A stretch of DNA of 64,000 nt from Cupriavidus necator (GTDB taxonomy: Bacteria; Pseudomonadota; Gammaproteobacteria; Burkholderiales; Burkholderiaceae): NCBI RefSeq assembly GCF_013141915.1, contig NZ_SROX01000014.1, positions 62,001 to 126,000 on the forward strand, given 5' to 3'. Under the pieces are notes generated by a model. The model was given only the letters and a program-made list of their open reading frames with translations. It made no database searches and was not told where the DNA came from. The position numbers and the translations under genes were made by a program. Positions 58,775 through 64,000 of the stretch are shown here, in pieces. Within the stretch, counting starts at the first letter, position 1. Each line of letters begins with the position of its first letter.

Positions 58775-59521
58775 TCAGGGTGCAATCTGGTCGACGGCGT
58801 CGGTGATCAGCCCGTCCAGGCCCCAGGCCAGCAACTGCGCTGCCCGCGCCGGGTCGTTGACGGTGTAGGCCAGCACGCGCAAGCCGGCCGCATGCGCAGC
58901 GGCGATGACGCTGGCATCGAGTTCGCGATGGTTTGCATCCAGCGCGACGCAGCCCAGTTGGCGCAGCCGTTCCAGCCAGTTCGCAGGCAGCTTGTCGAGC
59001 AGCAGCGCGCGCGGCAGATCGGGCGCGACGCGCGCCGCGGCGGCGAGCGCTTCCTCTGAAAACGACGACAGCAGCGGCGGCACCTCGGCGCCGGCCCACA
59101 ACGACTGCGCATCGATGGCCACTGCGGCCCCGGTGCGCGCCTCCGTACCGGGCACGGGCTTGATCTCGATATTGACCAGGAAGCCGTTAGCCCGGGTGTA
59201 GCGCGCGATCGCCGCCAGCGTCGGCACGGGCTCGCCAGCAAAGGCCGGGCCGCACCAGCTGCCGGCATCGAGCAGCGCCAGTTCGCCCAGCGTCAGTGCA
59301 TCCACCCTGCCCTGGCCGCTGGTGGTGCGGTCCAGCGTGGCGTCGTGCATCAGCACCGGCTTGCCGTCGGCCGACAGCTTCACATCGAACTCGAACATGC
59401 GGTAGCCAAAGCCGGCGCCGTGGCGGAACGCGGCCAGTGTGTTCTCCGGCGCCAGCTTGCCGGCGCCGCGGTGCGCGATGTGGCTGGGATAGCGCCACGC
59501 GCTTTCGGTTGCGGTGGTCAT
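58775..59521 (-). CDS. ugpQ: Glycerophosphodiester phosphodiesterase UgpQ
   Basis: A 248-residue cytosolic enzyme that splits glycerophosphodiesters into glycerol-3-phosphate and alcohol. The GDPD signature is visible as IAHRGAGKLAPENTLAAFRH, MFEFDVKLSADGKPVLMHDATLDRTT, and IEIKPVPG. Metal ligands Glu and Asp lie in the second block. It follows ugpC after one base, so it handles substrates just imported by the transporter. Confidence 0.95.
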   Translation of the reverse strand: MTTATESAWRYPSHIAHRGAGKLAPENTLAAFRHGAGFGYRMFEFDVKLSADGKPVLMHDATLDRTTSGQGRVDALTLGELALLDAGSWCGPAFAGEPVPTLAAIARYTRANGFLVNIEIKPVPGTEARTGAAVAIDAQSLWAGAEVPPLLSSFSEEALAAAARVAPDLPRALLLDKLPANWLERLRQLGCVALDANHRELDASVIAAAHAAGLRVLAYTVNDPARAAQLLAWGLDGLITDAVDQIAP

Positions 59522-59522
59522 G

Positions 59523-60623
<1,101 letters not shown>

Positions 60624-60660
60624 TGCTTTTGTCCCGCGCGCGCGCGTGGCGCGCCACGCC

Positions 60661-61509
60661 TTATTTTTCCGTTTCGACCAGGCCCTTGACGAACCACTTC
60701 TGCATCAGCACCACCACCACCGCGGGCGGGATCATCGCCAGCATCACCGTGGCCATCACCAGGTTCCAGTCGGTGGCGGCATCGCCCGAGCGCGAGATCA
60801 TTTGCGTGACCCCCACCACCACCGGCGTCATCGACTTCTGCGTGGTGATCAGCAATGGCCACAGGTACTGGTTCCAACCGTAGATGAACTGGATCACGAA
60901 CAGTGCCGCGATGCTGGTGCGCGACAGCGGCAGCACCACGTCCCAGAAGAAGCGCAGCGGCCCGGCGCCGTCGATGCGCGCGGCTTCGGCCAGCTCGTCG
61001 GGAATCGTCAGGAAGAACTGGCGGAACAGGAAGGTGGCGGTGGCCGACGCGATGATGGGGATGGTCAGGCCGAAATAGCTGTCCAGCAGGCCCAGGTCCG
61101 ACACCACCTTGTAGGTGGGCAGGATCCGCACCTCTACCGGCAGCATCAGCGTGATGAAGATCAGCCAGAAGAAGGTCTTGCGCAGCGGAAACTTGAAATA
61201 GACGATGGCAAAGGCCGAGATGATCGAGATCGCGATCTTGCCCAGCGCAATGCCGAGCGCCATGATCAGGCTGTTCTTCATCATGGTCGACACCGGCGAC
61301 GCGGCCTCGCCCACGCCCTGGAACAGCACCGTGCGATAGTTCTCGATCAGGTGGCTGCCGGGGATCAGCGTCATCGGCGCATCGAGCACCTCTTCGGCGG
61401 TCAGCGTCGACGCGACAAAGGTCAGGTACACCGGGAACACCACGATCACGATGCCCAGGATCAGCACCGCGTGGCTCAGGAAATCCAGAAAGGGACGACG
61501 TTCTACCAT
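60661..61509 (-). CDS. ugpE: sn-Glycerol-3-phosphate ABC transporter permease UgpE
   Basis: A 282-residue permease with six membrane helices. The EAA loop that docks on UgpC reads DELAEAARIDGAGPLRFFWDVVLPL. It pairs with UgpA to form the translocation path. It lies 11 bases after ugpA and 37 bases before ugpC. Confidence 0.95.
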   Translation of the reverse strand: MVERRPFLDFLSHAVLILGIVIVVFPVYLTFVASTLTAEEVLDAPMTLIPGSHLIENYRTVLFQGVGEAASPVSTMMKNSLIMALGIALGKIAISIISAFAIVYFKFPLRKTFFWLIFITLMLPVEVRILPTYKVVSDLGLLDSYFGLTIPIIASATATFLFRQFFLTIPDELAEAARIDGAGPLRFFWDVVLPLSRTSIAALFVIQFIYGWNQYLWPLLITTQKSMTPVVVGVTQMISRSGDAATDWNLVMATVMLAMIPPAVVVVLMQKWFVKGLVETEK

Positions 61510-61520
61510 GGTTGCCTCTG

Positions 61521-62402
61521 TCAGTACTGGACCTTGCGTTCCACATAACGGAACTGCACCACGGTCAGCGCGATCACAATCACCATCAGCACCACCGACT
61601 GCGCGGCCGAGCCGCCGATGTCCATGCCGCGGAAGCCGTCATGGAAGACCTTGTAGACCAGCGTGTTGGTCGAATTGAAGGGCCCGCCGTGCGTGACCGC
61701 GTCGATGATGGCAAAGGTGTCGAAGAACGCGTAGACCACGTTGATCACCATCAGGAAGAAAGTGGTCGGCGACAGCAGCGGGAACACGATTGACCAGAAG
61801 CGGCGCCACGGCCCCGCGCCATCGATGGCAGCGGCCTCGATCAGCGAGCGCGGGATGCTCTGCAGCCCGGCCAGGAAAAACAGGAAGTTGTAGCTGATCT
61901 GCTTCCAGGCCGCGGCCAGCACCACCAGCAGCAGGGCCTGGTTGCCGTTGAGCAGGAAATTCCATTCGACGCCAAGCTTGCGCAGCGCAAACGACACCAC
62001 GCCCAGGGTCGGGTTGAACATGAACATCCACAGCACGCCCGCCACCGCCGGCGCCACCGCATACGGCCAGATCAGCAGGGTCTTGTAGCCGACAGCGCCG
62101 CGGATGATGCGGTCGGCAAAATACGCCAGCAGCAGCGCGGTGCTCAGGCCCACCACCGTCACGCCCACGGCGAAGATCGCGGTAGTCTGGAACGACTCGA
62201 CATAAAGCGGGTCGCTCCACAGCATGCGGAAGTTGTCCAGGCCAACGAAGTCCAGGTTGATGCCGAAGGCATCCTGCTGCAGCATCGACTGGTACAGCGC
62301 CTGCCCGGCGGGCAGGAAGAAGAAGATCAGCGTGATCGCGATCTGCGGCAGCACCAGCAGATACGGCAGCCACGGCGAACGGAAAACGACGCGTTTTTCC
62401 AT
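61521..62402 (-). CDS. ugpA: sn-Glycerol-3-phosphate ABC transporter permease UgpA
   Basis: A 293-residue permease with six helices beginning WLPYLLVLPQIAITLIFFFL. The EAA loop is RSLIEAAAIDGAGPWRRFWS. GGPFNSTNTLVYKVFHDGF is typical of UgpA. It lies between ugpB (149-base gap) and ugpE. Confidence 0.95.
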   Translation of the reverse strand: MEKRVVFRSPWLPYLLVLPQIAITLIFFFLPAGQALYQSMLQQDAFGINLDFVGLDNFRMLWSDPLYVESFQTTAIFAVGVTVVGLSTALLLAYFADRIIRGAVGYKTLLIWPYAVAPAVAGVLWMFMFNPTLGVVSFALRKLGVEWNFLLNGNQALLLVVLAAAWKQISYNFLFFLAGLQSIPRSLIEAAAIDGAGPWRRFWSIVFPLLSPTTFFLMVINVVYAFFDTFAIIDAVTHGGPFNSTNTLVYKVFHDGFRGMDIGGSAAQSVVLMVIVIALTVVQFRYVERKVQY

Positions 62403-62551
62403 GAACGGATTCCGGCGGATGCCGCGGATGGCGGCATCGGACTAGCTACGAAGTGGCGGGCGGCGCCGGTCGGCACCGGCCACAAAGCAAGCGGGCGGGG
62501 GTTTCGCCGCCGCCCGCTGGTCACGTCAGCCTGCTGGCAAGGCCTGGCGCC

Positions 62552-63868
62552 TTACTCGCGCGCAGTCTTCTGGAAGCGCTCCAGCAGGTCGTTGCCGCGG
62601 GCCACGGCCGAGTCCAGCGCGGCCTTGGGTTCCTTCTTGCCGGCCCAGACGGCTTCCAGTTCCTCGTCCACCACGGTGCGGATCTGCACCATGTTGCCCA
62701 GGCGCACGCCGCGCGACTTGTCGGTGGTCTTGACCACCATCTGCTGCACCGAGACGTCGGCGCCGGGGTTCTTGTCGTAGTAGCCCGACTTCTTCGTCAT
62801 CTCGTAGGCGGCCATGGTCACCGGCAGGTAGCCGGTGGCCTGGTGCCAGTCGGACTGGATTTCTGGCCGCGACAGGAAATTGAAGAACTTGGCCACGCCC
62901 TTGTACTCGTCAGGCTTCTTGCCGCCCATCACCCACAGCGACGCGCCGCCAATGATGGTGTTCTGCGGGGCGCCCTGCACCTCGGGGTAGTACGGCAGCT
63001 GCGCCACCGCGAACGCAAACTTGGCGTTCTTGCGGATATTGGCCAGCGACGCCGACGAGCCGGTGAACATGGCGCACTCGCCGTTATAGAACTTGGCTTG
63101 CGATTCAGCCTTGCGCCCGCCATAGCTGAAGTAGCCCTTCTTCACCATGTCCTGCAGGTTGGTGATGTGCTTGACGTGCAGCGGGCTGTTGAAGACCAGG
63201 CGCGTGTCCGTGCCGCCGAAGCCGTTGTTCTTGGTGGCGAACAGCGTGTTGTGCCAGGCCGAGAAGCTTTCCAGGTGGACCCACCCCTGCCAGTCGGTGG
63301 TATAGGCGCAGTTGGTGCCCGAGGCCTTGAGCTTGGCCGAGTACTGCATCACCTCGGGCCAGGTCTTGGGCGGCTTTTCCGGATCCAGGCCCGCCTTCTT
63401 GAAGGCGTCCTTGTTGTAGTAGAACACCGTGGTCGAGCTGTTGAACGGGAACGACAGCATCTCGCCCTTGGACGAGGTGTAGTAGCCGGCCACCGCAGGG
63501 ATATAGGCCTTCTGGTCGAACTTTTCGCCGGCGTCCTTCATCACCGTCGACACCGGCTTGATCGCGCCCTTGGCGCTCATCATGGTGGCGGTGCCGACCT
63601 CGAACACCTGCAGGATCGCCGGCGCGCCGCCGGCGCGGAAGGCGGCGATGCCCGCCGCCATGGTCTCGTCGTAATTGCCCTTGTTGACCGGCACTACCTT
63701 GTATTCGGACTGGCTGGCGTTGAACTTGTTGGCGATCTCGTTCACCTTGTCGTTCAGCGCGCCCTGCATGGCGTGCCACCACTGGATCTCAACGGCGGCA
63801 TGCGCGCTGCCGGCCCCGGTCAGGGCGGCCAGCACGGCGATTTTGAGCACGGTACGGGATAAGGACAT
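62552..63868 (-). CDS. ugpB: sn-Glycerol-3-phosphate-binding protein UgpB
   Basis: A 438-residue periplasmic receptor. The Sec signal ends GAGSAHA before AVEIQWWHAMQG. Conserved segments are ILQVFEVGTATMMSAKGAIKP, FPFNSSTTVFYYNKDAFKKAG and YFSYGGRKAESQAKFYNGEC, as in E. coli UgpB. AAGGAG precedes the ATG. It leads ugpBAEC-ugpQ. Repeats resembling a Pho box lie about 45-70 bases upstream. Confidence 0.96.
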   Translation of the reverse strand: MSLSRTVLKIAVLAALTGAGSAHAAVEIQWWHAMQGALNDKVNEIANKFNASQSEYKVVPVNKGNYDETMAAGIAAFRAGGAPAILQVFEVGTATMMSAKGAIKPVSTVMKDAGEKFDQKAYIPAVAGYYTSSKGEMLSFPFNSSTTVFYYNKDAFKKAGLDPEKPPKTWPEVMQYSAKLKASGTNCAYTTDWQGWVHLESFSAWHNTLFATKNNGFGGTDTRLVFNSPLHVKHITNLQDMVKKGYFSYGGRKAESQAKFYNGECAMFTGSSASLANIRKNAKFAFAVAQLPYYPEVQGAPQNTIIGGASLWVMGGKKPDEYKGVAKFFNFLSRPEIQSDWHQATGYLPVTMAAYEMTKKSGYYDKNPGADVSVQQMVVKTTDKSRGVRLGNMVQIRTVVDEELEAVWAGKKEPKAALDSAVARGNDLLERFQKTARE

Positions 63869-63910
63869 CTGTGGCTCTCCTTGGTCTGTCTATAGCAGTC
63901 AGTTGAAAAT

Positions 63911-63938
63911 CCGACAGCATGTGATTCTTTTATGACAG
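63911..63938 (-). promoter_or_regulatory. Candidate Pho box upstream of ugpB
   Basis: On the minus strand CTGTCAT (63938-63932) is a perfect PhoB half-site. GAATCAC follows at 11 bases (four of seven) and CTGTCGG at a further 10 (five of seven). A TATAGA -10 at 63894-63889 lies 16 bases after the last unit. PhoB control of ugp is established in E. coli; here it is inferred from the repeats. Confidence 0.5.
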
Positions 63939-64000
63939 CGGCATGTTACGCCTGTCGCACCTGCGCTAGCAAATCAGCAGATTTACCAGTATGGGCAGGT

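Overview
The window is a stretch of GC-rich housekeeping chromosome from a beta-proteobacterium of the order Burkholderiales, most likely Cupriavidus or a close Ralstonia relative. This rests on the gene content and order (odhA-odhB-lpdA, rpsF-priB-rpsR-rplI, a cbb3 oxidase cluster beside fnr, Bug-type receptors), on PriB, on the codon bias, and on the protein sequences. I see no prophage, insertion sequence, integrase or CRISPR array. The taxonomic call is recognition from memory, not a database result.

Layout. 1-5.1 kb: a truncated AlaA-type aminotransferase, an Mth938-fold protein, the peroxiredoxin Bcp, a probable unannotated small RNA, a PIN-PhoH ATPase, an exported protein and an NlpC/P60 lipoprotein. 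5.1-10.2 kb (minus): phosphate permease Pit with its DUF47 partner, the replicative helicase DnaB, and the S6-PriB-S18-L9 operon. 10.2-15.3 kb: asparaginase, lexA with two SOS boxes, small proteins, tRNA-His, and a stretch holding RNA hairpins and terminators but few genes, then dusA. 15.5-22 kb: an FMN reductase, an enoyl-CoA hydratase-family hydrolase, a chemoreceptor, a sterol-desaturase-family membrane enzyme and typA. 22-27.2 kb: a MarR-controlled tripartite drug efflux operon. 27.3-31.6 kb: an IclR-controlled operon (pepE, DUF1177, AroM, Bug receptor) whose pathway I cannot assign; it is the best candidate here for an undescribed system.

31.7-41.1 kb (minus): the classical rimP-nusA-infB-rbfA-truB cluster for transcription elongation and ribosome assembly. 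It is preceded by rluB and scpB, with a promoter and hairpin terminator in the rimP leader. 41.7-51.5 kb: the microaerobic respiration block. fnr is flanked by a TauE/SafE-like membrane protein and faces ccoNOQPG plus two small genes; ccoI-ccoS lies upstream. Perfect FNR boxes precede both ccoN and ccoI, so the oxygen sensor and its targets sit together. 51.5-58.5 kb: zapE and the 2-oxoglutarate dehydrogenase operon odhA-odhB-lpdA, with a structured leader. 58.8-64 kb: the ugpBAEC-ugpQ glycerol-3-phosphate uptake operon, with Pho-box-like repeats upstream.

How the parts connect: several regulators lie directly beside their likely targets (LexA, MarR, IclR, Fnr), and their operators can be read in the sequence. 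Phosphate supply appears twice (pit/DUF47 and ugp). Very long open frames run antisense to many genes here; they follow from high GC content and were not annotated.
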